Below are positions 32,231 to 40,656 of a DNA stretch of 45,820 nucleotides, in pieces. A model generated the notes under the pieces. That model was not told the DNA's origin. It was given only the letters and a program-made list of their open reading frames with translations, and made no database searches. A program made the translations under genes and the position numbers. This DNA is from an uncultured Acidimicrobiales bacterium (GTDB taxonomy: Bacteria > Actinomycetota > Acidimicrobiia > Acidimicrobiales > SZUA-35), in the NCBI GenBank assembly GCA_937922045.1, contig CAKZXA010000082.1:1-45820 (forward strand), given 5' to 3'. How positions within the stretch are numbered: the stretch's first letter is position 1; the number at the start of each line of letters is the position of its first letter.

Positions 32231-33567
32231 GTCCTACCGGTGATGTACCCCAACCGACCACGACGTCACGTCGGATCTTCCTCCAACGCCTAGCCGCGGT
32301 CGGAGCCCTCGGAGCGGGCGGCTACGCAGCATCCCGATCGATCGGCTCAAGCAACGGTCTACCCGGCTCCTTGCGCCCGGGAGCTGATGGGTTTCGACCA
32401 GGCTCGACCGCTAGTCCGGCTGCAGCCGCAGATCCTGCCGCGGCAGGGCGACGGGTCCCTGGAGCGATAGACGATCGGATCCTCGTCATCGTCGATCTCC
32501 AAGGAGGCAATGACGGCCTGTCCACCCTCGTCCCCGCGGGCGACGGCCGCTACTACGACCTTCGCCCCGACCTTGGAGTGCCCGACGATGAGGTCCTAGC
32601 ACTGGGAGACGATGTTGGTCTCCATCCGTCGCTGTCGAGGCTGCACAAAAGGGGCGTGACCACCGTTGAAGGGGTGGGGCCCATCGACGGCGACCTCTCC
32701 CATTTCGCCATGACCGAACGCTGGCAGCGGGGTGACGCCGACGGCACCAACGCCTACCGCACCGGCTTCTTCGGGCGTCTGCTCGACACGATCGACGATG
32801 GCTCGCCGCTCGTCGGCGTTTCCTTGGCCGGAACATCGCCCTACCTGTTGTCGGAACATGCGGCCGCACTCTCATTGGACGGCATGAACACCCTCGACAC
32901 CTTTTATCCTCATGAATGGGGCGACTCACAAGCCTGGCTGGCCGGAATCGAGGCCTTCGCTTCAGCCCCTGCTGTCGGCCGATCCGATCTGGGTTCCCAG
33001 ATCAACACCGCCTATCGCGAGCTGCTCGATCTCGGTCCTAAGGTGACGAGCAACGATGACGACGTCGACTGGGATGACCCCTTGCTGGCTGAAGGCGGTG
33101 ACCTCGGCTCCCAGATGTACCTGGCGTCGCGCCTGCTCGACGCCGATGTTGGCGTCCGCATCATCTACGCCGCCCTCGGTGGGTTCGACACCCATCAAGA
33201 TCACTTCTACACCCAGGCCTCCAACCTTGAACAGGTCGACATCGCCATCGACGGATTCCTGCGCCTCTCCGAAGACGCCGGGCGGGGCGACAAGGTAGTG
33301 GTGGCCACCGTTTCAGAATTCGGGCGGCGGGTCGGCGAGAACGGCAGCGGCCTCGACCATGGCACGGCATCCACCATGCTGCTGGCCGGGCCGCTCGACA
33401 ATCGGCGCCTGGGCGAACGTCCCGACCTCACCAACCTCGACCACGACGGCAACATGGCGGTAACGGTTGGCTTCGACCGCTACCTGGCCAGCCTGGCCGA
33501 AGAATGGTTGGGAGTAGAAGCGGCATCGGTGCTGGCGAACGACCCCGAGCCACTCGGCCTCCTCTAG
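32227..33567 (+). CDS. DUF1501 family protein with Tat signal
   Basis: 446 residues. The N-terminus carries a twin-arginine signal (TSRRIFLQRLAAVGALGAGGYAA), so the folded protein is exported. The body belongs to the sulfatase-like DUF1501 family: ILVIVDLQGGNDGLSTLVP (metal-site Asp region), DDEVLALGDDVGLHPSL, YAALGGFDTHQDHF and VVATVSEFGRRVGENG. ATG 32227 overlaps the stop of the DUF1800 gene; the frame continues upstream only as antisense or alternate reading of that gene. The pair is common across bacteria with no settled function. Confidence 0.93.
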   Translation: MSPTGDVPQPTTTSRRIFLQRLAAVGALGAGGYAASRSIGSSNGLPGSLRPGADGFRPGSTASPAAAADPAAAGRRVPGAIDDRILVIVDLQGGNDGLSTLVPAGDGRYYDLRPDLGVPDDEVLALGDDVGLHPSLSRLHKRGVTTVEGVGPIDGDLSHFAMTERWQRGDADGTNAYRTGFFGRLLDTIDDGSPLVGVSLAGTSPYLLSEHAAALSLDGMNTLDTFYPHEWGDSQAWLAGIEAFASAPAVGRSDLGSQINTAYRELLDLGPKVTSNDDDVDWDDPLLAEGGDLGSQMYLASRLLDADVGVRIIYAALGGFDTHQDHFYTQASNLEQVDIAIDGFLRLSEDAGRGDKVVVATVSEFGRRVGENGSGLDHGTASTMLLAGPLDNRRLGERPDLTNLDHDGNMAVTVGFDRYLASLAEEWLGVEAASVLANDPEPLGLL

Positions 33568-33597
33568 GGCCGCGCCGATCGCACCCAGCTCAAGCAG

Positions 33598-33603
33598 TAG
33601 CGT
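33598..33603 (+). promoter_or_regulatory. -10 element (leaderless) for the lipoprotein gene
   Basis: TAGCGT (33598-33603), six bases, then ATG 33610. Confidence 0.55.
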
Positions 33604-33609
33604 GGGGTT

Positions 33610-35145
33610 ATGAGCGCTTCCACCACCGCTCCAACCATCGTGCGCTTTCTGATCATCGCCACCGTCGTCTTGATGAGCGCAGCCGCGTGCAGCGACGCTA
33701 GCGACGAGGGGTGGGTGAACGTCGGCCCGGGCGACGACGCCGGACCCGCTACCAGCAGTGGCCTTGAGGCTGAAGAGGCTTCAGGCCGCAGCAATGGTTT
33801 GGAGCTAATCGTCACCGGTGTCGTCGACGGAACCACGATCTGCCCTGCCGGTCACCGCCCCTGTTTGCCGCTCGCTGGCGAGGCCGCCAGTGCTCTTGAG
33901 GTCAACGCCGATGGTTTGGCCAAGGTGCGCGGCCGTCTCGTCGACGGGTCTCTGCTGGTCGATGAACAGGTCGAGATCTTCGACCGTATGGGTGAGATTC
34001 GACGCAACCACTGCGACGGGATCGGTGAACGCAGCCCCGAGTCGGTGTTCACCGCCCTCGATGCCTATGGACGCTCGAACCCCGACACCTTCGGGATGGT
34101 GTGGGCATCGAACAGCGGTACCGCCCACCTCGGTGTTGTCGGTTCGGCTGCGCCCCACGAGGAAGCGGTCGCCGCGCTGAACCTCGATGGGGCGGTGTGC
34201 GTGGTCGGCGGCATGACAGCATCGAGTGCGGAGCTCCAACGGATCCAAGGCGAAATCCCGCTGGCTGCGTGGACCGATCGAGGCGGAGCGGGCGGAGGCG
34301 GAAGTTCAGGCGGTGACGAGTTCATCGGAGCGGTCGTCGTCAACCTCTTCCAGGTCGACCAGAGCCTGCTGGCCGAGGCGGCCGAACGCTTCGGCGACAA
34401 GGTCGTATTCGATGCTGGGGTGCAGATACTGAACGGTTCGATCGCGGATTATGAGACAGCGCTTGCGATCCTCGGCGACGACTCGACGGCCAGCTCACCC
34501 TCCGGGATTACCGCTACCTGCGGGGCTGTGCGATTCGGTGCAATCCCGCCCGACGTGTTTGAGTTTCCACCCATTGATGCGGAGGTTCAAGCCATGCTCG
34601 ACGACTTCGCCACCGGCCCGGCCGAGGCCGAGGCCGAGGCCGATTGGTTCGTTGAGGACGCTACCTTCTTTGTGGCCGAACGAACCGACGATCGAATCGT
34701 GCTGTTCGCCCACTACGCCGACGGCTCGGCCCAACGCTATGGCGATGCCGTCTTCGAGTCGGCGGGCGACGGGGTGTGGCGAGCCAGCGGATGGGGTGGC
34801 TGCAATGTTCAGGTCGAGGCGATCGGGCTCGGGGCGGCCCGCGTCGCCTACGACCCCGAACGCATCGCCGACCTTGCCAGCAACGAGCTTCCCCTGCTCA
34901 TCAACGAGCAGGCCTGCGCTAGCGGCCAGGCGCCGACGGATCGAGAGATCGTGCCCGTCATCACCGAGACCGATGAGACGGTCGAAATTCTCGTGTTCGT
35001 CGCCCCCGTCAAGGGCGGAGCGAGATGCCCCGGCAACCCGTGGCATCCCATCACCGTGACCCTCGACGCCCCGATCGGTGAACGCACCCTGCTCAACGCC
35101 GATCGGTTCCCACCGAGCCGATTGGGTATGCCCGACGAACCCTAG
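33610..35145 (+). CDS. large secreted lipoprotein of unknown function
   Basis: 511 residues. A signal peptide with lipobox LMSAAAC (Cys at about residue 27) anchors it outside the membrane. An acidic Gly/Ser linker follows. Three parts are then visible: a conserved-looking block with CPAGHRPCLPLAG and a roughly 60-residue strand/helix region, an alpha/beta stretch (GMVWASNSGTAHLGVVG, VCVVGGMTASSAEL) repeated loosely after a Gly-rich spacer, and a C-terminal Cys-containing beta domain (GWGGCNVQVEA, EQACASGQ, ARCPGNPWHPI). I recognise no family. A 6-bp repeat at about 34620 encodes AEAEAEAD. Confidence 0.75.
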   Translation: MSASTTAPTIVRFLIIATVVLMSAAACSDASDEGWVNVGPGDDAGPATSSGLEAEEASGRSNGLELIVTGVVDGTTICPAGHRPCLPLAGEAASALEVNADGLAKVRGRLVDGSLLVDEQVEIFDRMGEIRRNHCDGIGERSPESVFTALDAYGRSNPDTFGMVWASNSGTAHLGVVGSAAPHEEAVAALNLDGAVCVVGGMTASSAELQRIQGEIPLAAWTDRGGAGGGGSSGGDEFIGAVVVNLFQVDQSLLAEAAERFGDKVVFDAGVQILNGSIADYETALAILGDDSTASSPSGITATCGAVRFGAIPPDVFEFPPIDAEVQAMLDDFATGPAEAEAEADWFVEDATFFVAERTDDRIVLFAHYADGSAQRYGDAVFESAGDGVWRASGWGGCNVQVEAIGLGAARVAYDPERIADLASNELPLLINEQACASGQAPTDREIVPVITETDETVEILVFVAPVKGGARCPGNPWHPITVTLDAPIGERTLLNADRFPPSRLGMPDEP

Positions 35146-35181
35146 GCCGTTGCCGCTGAGTCAAGGAAGTCGATTAGAGAA

Positions 35182-35224
35182 GTGGGCGCGCTGACGTGTC
35201 GTAGTGACACCTGAGCGCGCCCAC
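35182..35224. terminator. bidirectional hairpin terminator
   Basis: GTGGGCGCGCT (35182-35192) pairs with its complement at 35214-35224. A 3-base internal mismatch and five more pairs follow, around the loop GTAGT. It lies between the convergent lipoprotein and CoA-transferase genes. The loop is identical to that at 8853-8857. Confidence 0.85.
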
Positions 35225-35232
35225 CTCCCGGT

Positions 35233-36474
35233 TCAGGATCCGAGGGCGGCGATCTCGTCGTCGGTGAAACCAAACTGGCTCAAGATTTCGGCACCGTGCT
35301 CACCCGGCATCGGGCTAGGACGGCGAATGTCGGCTGGCACACCTTCCAGCGTGGTGGCGTTTGCGACGACCTCGATCGGCCCGGCGATTGGATGCGTTAC
35401 CGCTGCCGCCACCCCGAGGTGTTGCACCTGGGCGTCGTCGAAGGTTTGACCGATGTCGTTGACCGGGCCCGACGGTACACCGAGATCGTTGAGCTCCTGT
35501 ACCCACGCGGCGGTGGTCTTGGCTGAGAGGGCGGCCGAGATCTCGACGTTGAGCTCATCGCGGTTCTCGGCCCGAAGCTTCGCCGTTTGGAACCGTTCAT
35601 CATCGACCAGATCAGCACGACCGATGTGATCGCAGAACGTGGGCCAGAGATGGCCCCACGGAGCGGCGACATTCATATGGCCGTCGGCGGTTGCATACAT
35701 GCCCATCGGCCCGAGCGTCGGGTGGTCGTTGCCAGCCTGAGGTGGCACTTCTCGGTCCACCGTCCAGCGGGCGGCCTGGAAATCGAGCATGCCGATCATC
35801 GACTCCAACAGGGAGGTATGAACCCAACGCCCCCGACCGGTGCGCTCCCGTTCGTGGAGGGCCACGAGGATGCCAACCGCGAGCTGCAATCCAGAGGCGA
35901 TGTCGCTGATGGCGACACCAGCTCGCACCGGACCTTGCCCCGGCAGCCCGGTCACGCTCATCATGCCGCCGAGCCCTTGAGCGATCTGGTCGACCCCACC
36001 CCGCTCGGCGTAGGGGCCGGTCTGGCCGAATCCCGAGATTGAACCCATCACCAGACGAGGGTTGAGCCTCGACACCGTTTCCCAGTCGAAACCCAGGCGA
36101 TGCTTCACCGGTGTGCGCATGTTTTCCACCAGCACGTCGGCCTGGCTGATCAGTCGGTGCAACACCTCACGTCCATGATCTGACTTGAGGTCGAGGGCGA
36201 GGCTTCGCTTGTTGCGATGCAGGTTGAGGTAGTCGGGCGAGGTGTGGCCGCCCGCTCTGCTCGGAACGATTGGGGGCTCGATGCGGATCACGTCGGCTCC
36301 CCAGTCGGCGAGCTGCCGTACTGCGGTTGGCCCTGCCCGAGCGACCGTGAGGTCGATCACGACTAGATCCGATAGCGGGAGGACTGACTGTGACCCGAGT
36401 GACTGTGACCCGAGTGACTGTGACCCTGACGGCTGTGGTGACGCTGTTGAAGACGCTGCTGGTGTTGGTGACAT
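35233..36474 (-). CDS. class III CoA-transferase (CaiB/BaiF family)
   Basis: 413 residues. After a Ser/Gln-rich N-terminal repeat (GSQSL units, residues 17-31) the family body starts at LSDLVVIDLTVARAGPTAVRQLADWGADVIRIEPP. SPDYLNLHRNKRSLALDLKS follows, then DVLVENMRTPVKHRLGFDW with the catalytic-Asp region, GSISGFGQTGPYAERGG and GRGRWVHTSLLESMIGM. Members move CoA between organic acids (carnitine, bile acids, oxalate/formate, alpha-methylacyl substrates). The particular acid is not readable. No promoter of the leaderless type is seen upstream. It is divergent from the SEC-C protein gene by 44 bp. Confidence 0.92.
   Translation of the reverse strand: MSPTPAASSTASPQPSGSQSLGSQSLGSQSVLPLSDLVVIDLTVARAGPTAVRQLADWGADVIRIEPPIVPSRAGGHTSPDYLNLHRNKRSLALDLKSDHGREVLHRLISQADVLVENMRTPVKHRLGFDWETVSRLNPRLVMGSISGFGQTGPYAERGGVDQIAQGLGGMMSVTGLPGQGPVRAGVAISDIASGLQLAVGILVALHERERTGRGRWVHTSLLESMIGMLDFQAARWTVDREVPPQAGNDHPTLGPMGMYATADGHMNVAAPWGHLWPTFCDHIGRADLVDDERFQTAKLRAENRDELNVEISAALSAKTTAAWVQELNDLGVPSGPVNDIGQTFDDAQVQHLGVAAAVTHPIAGPIEVVANATTLEGVPADIRRPSPMPGEHGAEILSQFGFTDDEIAALGS
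36386..36430. repeat. 15-bp in-frame minisatellite (3 copies)
   Basis: GACTGTGACCCGAGT at 36386-36400 and 36401-36415, plus a diverged copy at 36416-36430. It encodes GSQSL repeats near the N-terminus of the CoA-transferase. Confidence 0.92.
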
Positions 36475-36506
36475 GGCTGTCTACCAGTTTCCCTCACGCC
36501 GGCGGG

Positions 36507-36512
36507 TAGTGT
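36507..36512 (+). promoter_or_regulatory. -10 element (leaderless) for the SEC-C protein gene
   Basis: TAGTGT, six bases, then GTG 36519. Confidence 0.55.
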
Positions 36513-36518
36513 CGACAT

Positions 36519-38999
36519 GTGAAAGTACAGCGTCTTCCCTTCGAAGAACTCGGCTCGGTCGTACACAAGGTTTTGGCCCAGCCCCACACACTGGATGAGC
36601 TGGCCGCGATACTTACCGGTGCTACCCCTGGCGATAATCCACTCGACGTGCTCGATCAGCTTCTCATGTTCGATCGGCGTATGGCCTGGCACCCCGGCGA
36701 GGTGTTCTTCCGCCACGACATGATCTTTGCCGATCTGACCGTGACCCATCGGGTGACCGACGAAGAGCTGGCGGCGGGACGGCTCGGCGACAGCGCGGCT
36801 GTAGCCGCCGTCGCTGAGCTGCTCGAGGTCGACAATGAGGGGGACTCGATCGCCGACGGCCCGTCCCTTCGGATGATTCACGAGGACGGCGTCGACGATG
36901 ACGGAGAGCCCGTCCACCGCCACTTCTACCGTGTCGATGAAGGCTGGATGGCTGGCTGCGAAGCGGGGCGTCTCTGTGGCTTCAAGGTCACTTCGCCTTC
37001 TAGCGAAGACGAGTCCCAGGCAAACGACGAGCATCGCTGTTCAATCGAGTTTCTGCCGATAGTCGAGGAACCAACCGACGAAGCGGTCGCGGCCTTCGGA
37101 GATGCTCTCAGCCTCGCCCTTACCGCTCTCAATCCCAGCGGCCAGCGCCATCTCGATTCGGGCACGGTCTTGACCCAGGTCCTGCTCGATCACCCAGGAA
37201 CGTGGGATGAGCTCCCTCCGCTTGAGGAGGCGGCAGCGTCGGAAGGGATCGAACTTCGTGGTGTCCTTCTCGCTCCGGCCGGTTACGACTGGGACCGGGC
37301 TGAAGCCGAGGCCCCGATTCAGTCGGCTGCATCCTATTTCCGGTTGGAGCCACCGAGCCAACGCCACCTGCGAGACGCGGTAGAAACCTTCCGACGTTGG
37401 CGAGCTAGCGATACCTCAGACCGGGGCGCCATCACCGCCCAGGCCTCGCGAACGCTGCTGCCCGACACCTTCTTGGCCGAAGCCTTCGGTGCCGCCATCG
37501 TCAACTATGAGGCCGGGCCGACCACCGAGGAGCGAGCTGCCGCTCACGCCGACGTCGACAGCTTCGCATCCTCGATGGTTGAACGGGCGCGGGGCAGCGA
37601 AGCACTCCCCTACCTCTGGTTGCAGTCGGTATCGGCCGCCGCCATTGGCAACGGTGAAACTCAGCTTGCACTCCTCGAACAGGCCCATGCCTTAAGCCCA
37701 AACGATCCGGTCGTTTGCGAAGACCTCGGCTACTGCCGTGTCGACCAGAGCCGCTATCTCGATGCCTACACCCTCCTCGAACAGGCTGGCGCCCGGGGCG
37801 GGATCATGTCGTTGGTCTCCGACCTGACCTGGTTCGCCCGGGTTGATGTCGGCCGCAACGAGCCGTGCCCGTGTGGATCGGACCAGAAGTTCAAGAAGTG
37901 CCACGGTGCTGGTGGAAACCAGGCCGAAGCGTCGGCTGCCGATGCTGCTTCCGCCCTTTATCAGAAGCCGACCCGGTTGCTGCGAGCTGGGCTCGACCTG
38001 CCCCAGTGGATGTACTGGCCGGGCGAATGGAGTCATGATCCTGCCACCTCTGATGGCCTCGACGCCACCGATTGGAAAGCCGGCCTCGACACGCTCGATG
38101 ATCTCGGTGTTCTGGTCGACATCTTGCTGGCTGAGGCCGGAGGTATGACCCAGTTCGTGGAGCGCCGACGGGCCCTCCTGCCGGCTGACGAAGCTGGCGT
38201 CGCCGAACGCTGGGCCAGCGTTGAGCGCGGTGTCTTTAAGGCGGCTGAGGCCGACGCCGAGGGTGGACGTCTCGTTTTAGAGAACCTGCTCGATGGGTCG
38301 ATAGTCGATTGTTCCGGCGATCACGGCGTCCAGCTCCTCGAGGTTGGGGCCGTGGTCGTAGCCCGCCCGCTGCCCATCGGAGGAGGCTTGCATCGGCTCT
38401 TTGGCGGAGTGGTGAGTGTCGCCGAAGCGCAGCTCGACCAGGCCCTCGCTCTCTTCACGAACGATGAGTTCACGAACGATGAGTCCGATCGCTCGGAGGC
38501 TGCCAAGGCAGCATCGACTGCGGAGCGTGTCGCCAGAGGCCTGGTGCATCTTCTGCATACCGCTCACAAGCAAGCGGCCGACCCCGTCTTATGTTTCGCC
38601 GTCGTAGAACCGCTCGAACCAGCCCGTCTCGCCGAGTGGGAGAACAGCAAGGTTCGGTTCGATCGCAGCCCAGGAAACGAGCTCAAGGTTGGCGCAGTCG
38701 GCGACGGCACCATCGTCGTGAAGAACGAGGGTCGCCTCACCTTGGTCACCTACTCCACCGAGGACCACGCCGCCTTGCTCGCCAGTCTTGACGACGCTCT
38801 GGGGAAACACGAGGTGGCAATCGAGCACGCCGTGACCGCCAGCGTGCTCCAACAAGAGGTGATGATGCTGCGGCGAGATCTGTTGGATGGTCCGGCGGCG
38901 CCGGCGGCCGATCCCAAAGGCGAGTTTGATAGTGCGGTGTTGACTCGGATTCTGGAGACGGCGATGGTTCTCAATCTCCGAGCCGAGGCTGATGAATAA
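36519..38999 (+). CDS. large SEC-C motif protein
   Basis: 826 residues from GTG. A SEC-C zinc motif lies mid-protein (GRNEPCPCGSDQKFKKCHG, residues 445-463; Cys450, Cys452, Cys461, His462). SEC-C motifs bind zinc and occur at the SecA C-terminus, where they bind SecB and ribosomes, and in many unrelated adaptor proteins. Before it (about 330-440) is a helical TPR-like stretch (ALLEQAHALSPNDPVVCEDLGYCRVDQSRYLDAYTLL). The N-terminal 200 and C-terminal 350 residues are unassigned mixed alpha/beta. A 15-bp duplication encodes FTNDEFTNDE near residue 646. No signal peptide is present, so it is cytoplasmic. It may be a scaffold or chaperone-like adaptor. Confidence 0.82.
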   Translation: MKVQRLPFEELGSVVHKVLAQPHTLDELAAILTGATPGDNPLDVLDQLLMFDRRMAWHPGEVFFRHDMIFADLTVTHRVTDEELAAGRLGDSAAVAAVAELLEVDNEGDSIADGPSLRMIHEDGVDDDGEPVHRHFYRVDEGWMAGCEAGRLCGFKVTSPSSEDESQANDEHRCSIEFLPIVEEPTDEAVAAFGDALSLALTALNPSGQRHLDSGTVLTQVLLDHPGTWDELPPLEEAAASEGIELRGVLLAPAGYDWDRAEAEAPIQSAASYFRLEPPSQRHLRDAVETFRRWRASDTSDRGAITAQASRTLLPDTFLAEAFGAAIVNYEAGPTTEERAAAHADVDSFASSMVERARGSEALPYLWLQSVSAAAIGNGETQLALLEQAHALSPNDPVVCEDLGYCRVDQSRYLDAYTLLEQAGARGGIMSLVSDLTWFARVDVGRNEPCPCGSDQKFKKCHGAGGNQAEASAADAASALYQKPTRLLRAGLDLPQWMYWPGEWSHDPATSDGLDATDWKAGLDTLDDLGVLVDILLAEAGGMTQFVERRRALLPADEAGVAERWASVERGVFKAAEADAEGGRLVLENLLDGSIVDCSGDHGVQLLEVGAVVVARPLPIGGGLHRLFGGVVSVAEAQLDQALALFTNDEFTNDESDRSEAAKAASTAERVARGLVHLLHTAHKQAADPVLCFAVVEPLEPARLAEWENSKVRFDRSPGNELKVGAVGDGTIVVKNEGRLTLVTYSTEDHAALLASLDDALGKHEVAIEHAVTASVLQQEVMMLRRDLLDGPAAPAADPKGEFDSAVLTRILETAMVLNLRAEADE
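38454..38483. repeat. 15-bp in-frame duplication (2 copies)
   Basis: TTCACGAACGATGAG occurs twice in tandem, encoding FTNDE-FTNDE in the SEC-C protein. Confidence 0.9.
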
Positions 39000-39394
39000 C
39001 TTTCGGCTCGAAGGCCTGAAAGATATTCAGCAGCCCAGGTAACGTGTTGCTGCTTCGGCGGCGTCTCATCTGCAACAACACATATGGCGATCGCGAACTG
39101 TGCGCGACGCCTCGGATCTATGAGCGGTTGGCGAATGAGTCGTAGTGGAAGCAGCAAGGGTGCCGATGCAGTCCATGAGGTAGTCGACGATCTCATCTTG
39201 CGGGAGGCCCTACGCCAACTCGACAGCATCGATTGCGACCACGACAACTGGCGCATAGATCCATTGCCGAGGTATGAGCACTGTGTTGAAGTGGCGGAGG
39301 AGCGGTTCGACGTCTTAGTCGTCGACCGCTCCTCTCCATCCTAGAAGTCGTAGCTTGAGGTCGTATCTGAGTGCTTGTGGTGTGACCTGAACGG
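39000..39394. other. 395-bp stretch without a clear gene; weak small reading frame
   Basis: The only candidate is a plus-strand frame at 39084-39344 (86 codons; it could also start at ATG 39120). Its second half reads plausibly (VHEVVDDLILREALRQLDSI) but it has no ribosome site or -10 hexamer and no recognised family. It is convergent with the sigma factor gene. I see no repeats or strong hairpins here. Confidence 0.25.
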
Positions 39395-40015
39395 TCAGAT
39401 GGCTTCGGCTTGAGCGATGTGGTCGCGCAGCGCTTCTTTCGCCGAGCGCAGATGTTTGCGCACCGTTTGGGCTTCGATGTTGAGCATTTCGCCAACTTCG
39501 GATGGTGTTAGCTGCCGAGCGATGATCAGGTAGGCGATGACACGTTGCCGACCTGGCAGAATCGCCAACGACTCGACCAGCACCAGCCGGCCTGCGTGGG
39601 CGGCTGCTACCTCGGACACCGTTGGGCGGTTGACACCTGGACGATCCGGCAGCTGAGCCAACGACCGATCGGCCGATCGAGCGTTGCGGGCCAAGCGACG
39701 CTGGTGTTCCCGAACCAGATCCCGATACGTGTTGCGGGCCACGACCGATACATAGGCTCGCCGCTTGGCTGTTCCCTGGCTGCGGACCGCCTCAACAGAC
39801 GGTTTGTTCCAGCTGCGCCAGATCTTCTCGGCGGTTACTTGAGCGACTTCGTCGGCTTCAATTGCTGAGACACGCCGAGACAGAGCACTGATCTTGGCCC
39901 AGGTCAGGACCTCTGCAATGTCACTAGATGATGGGTCACTAGATGATGGGTCACTAGATGATGGCTCTTGATTCGGCGGTCGCCCGCCTACCCCTTGCTG
40001 TCGATCCGGGGCCAT
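39395..40015 (-). CDS. sigma-70 family (ECF-like) RNA polymerase sigma factor
   Basis: 206 residues. The N-terminus has SSSDP repeats encoded by a 15-bp minisatellite. Region 2 is recognisable but weak (EADEVAQVTAEKIWRSW, AYVSVVARNTYRDLVREHQRR). Region 4 is clear (LAILPGRQRVIAYLIIARQLTPSEVGEMLNIEAQTVRKHLRSAKEALRDHI) with a helix-turn-helix for the -35 element. No anti-sigma factor gene adjoins it. A perfect GGAGGAGG precedes ATG 40015, and a palindrome GTGGT-T-ACCAC at 40058-40068 lies upstream as a possible operator. Confidence 0.87.
   Translation of the reverse strand: MAPDRQQGVGGRPPNQEPSSSDPSSSDPSSSDIAEVLTWAKISALSRRVSAIEADEVAQVTAEKIWRSWNKPSVEAVRSQGTAKRRAYVSVVARNTYRDLVREHQRRLARNARSADRSLAQLPDRPGVNRPTVSEVAAAHAGRLVLVESLAILPGRQRVIAYLIIARQLTPSEVGEMLNIEAQTVRKHLRSAKEALRDHIAQAEAI
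39921..39965. repeat. 15-bp in-frame minisatellite (3 perfect copies)
   Basis: GTCACTAGATGATGG at 39921-39935, 39936-39950 and 39951-39965, encoding SSSDP repeats in the sigma factor's N-terminus. Confidence 0.93.
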
Positions 40016-40114
40016 GGTGGCAGCCCTCCTCCCGGTATCTACTTACGTTAACTCGTCGTGGTTACCACTGTAAACCAACGGTCGCATTCATGCCAATGTT
40101 TTTGAAAACCAAGA

Positions 40115-40142
40115 ACACCCGGCCTGCGGAGCGACCGGGTGT
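40115..40142 (-). terminator. terminator of the DUF397/XRE genes
   Basis: An 8-bp stem, ACACCCGG (40115-40122) with CCGGGTGT (40135-40142), and a 12-base loop. Read on the minus strand it is followed by TCTTGGTTTTC. It lies about 50 bp beyond the stop of the DUF397 gene. Confidence 0.75.
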
Positions 40143-40194
40143 CTAGAGATCGTTGCTCTTCTTCTACACCTCAGGAGAGAAGACTCTCCAACGG

Positions 40195-40524
40195 CTAGGA
40201 GACTGAGGCGGGATCCAGATCGAAGTCGCCTTCGCGAACCCCGTCGAGAAAGGCTGACCACTCTTCGGCATCGTAGTTCAGCGTGCCTTCGGCACCGCTG
40301 AGAAGAACATCACCGTTCTCCTCCGAGCGGTACGAGAACGCTTCAGTCGAGCCAGCAGAAGACTCCAAGGCCACAGCGGCAAGAAATTCTCGCCACTGAG
40401 GATGGGTCGAAGAGATGATGGTGTAGCCATCTTCATTGGCTTGCTTAGAGTCGCGCACGTATACAGCATCAGAGGTTCGCTTGACCTCGACACACGTTTG
40501 GATGGCACACCTCCTTGCCTTCAT
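40195..40524 (-). CDS. DUF397 protein with two DUF397-like units
   Basis: About 109 residues from ATG 40524 (an ATG at 40584 is also possible). Unit 1 has the family pattern: CVEVKRTSDAVYVRDSKQ, then HPQWREFLAAV. Unit 2 (SEENGDVLLSGAEGTLNYDAEEWSAFLDGVREGDFDL) repeats the DVxLxxS / EEWSAFLDGVRxGxFD half but lacks CVEV. DUF397 proteins are encoded beside XRE-DUF5753 regulators in actinobacteria, where the pair acts as a toxin-antitoxin-like or developmental switch. A perfect AAGGAGG lies six bases before an ATC codon at 40503-40501, exactly where unit 1 begins, so a non-canonical start is worth testing. Confidence 0.82.
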   Translation of the reverse strand: MKARRCAIQTCVEVKRTSDAVYVRDSKQANEDGYTIISSTHPQWREFLAAVALESSAGSTEAFSYRSEENGDVLLSGAEGTLNYDAEEWSAFLDGVREGDFDLDPASVS

Positions 40525-40656
40525 CCACACTCTTTCGAGCCTCGAATTCACAACTGCACTTCCTTGGTCAACCACTTCTTTCATCCATTCTGCGATTGGT
40601 TCGCTTTGCAGCCTTAATGCGGCGAGGTTGTTGCTGCTTATTTATGGTTAAGGCAA

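Noticed and set aside
38750-39256. 168-codon minus-strand frame beyond the SEC-C gene
   Set aside because: It overlaps the SEC-C gene end in antisense, is Ser/Arg-rich, and has no start signal.
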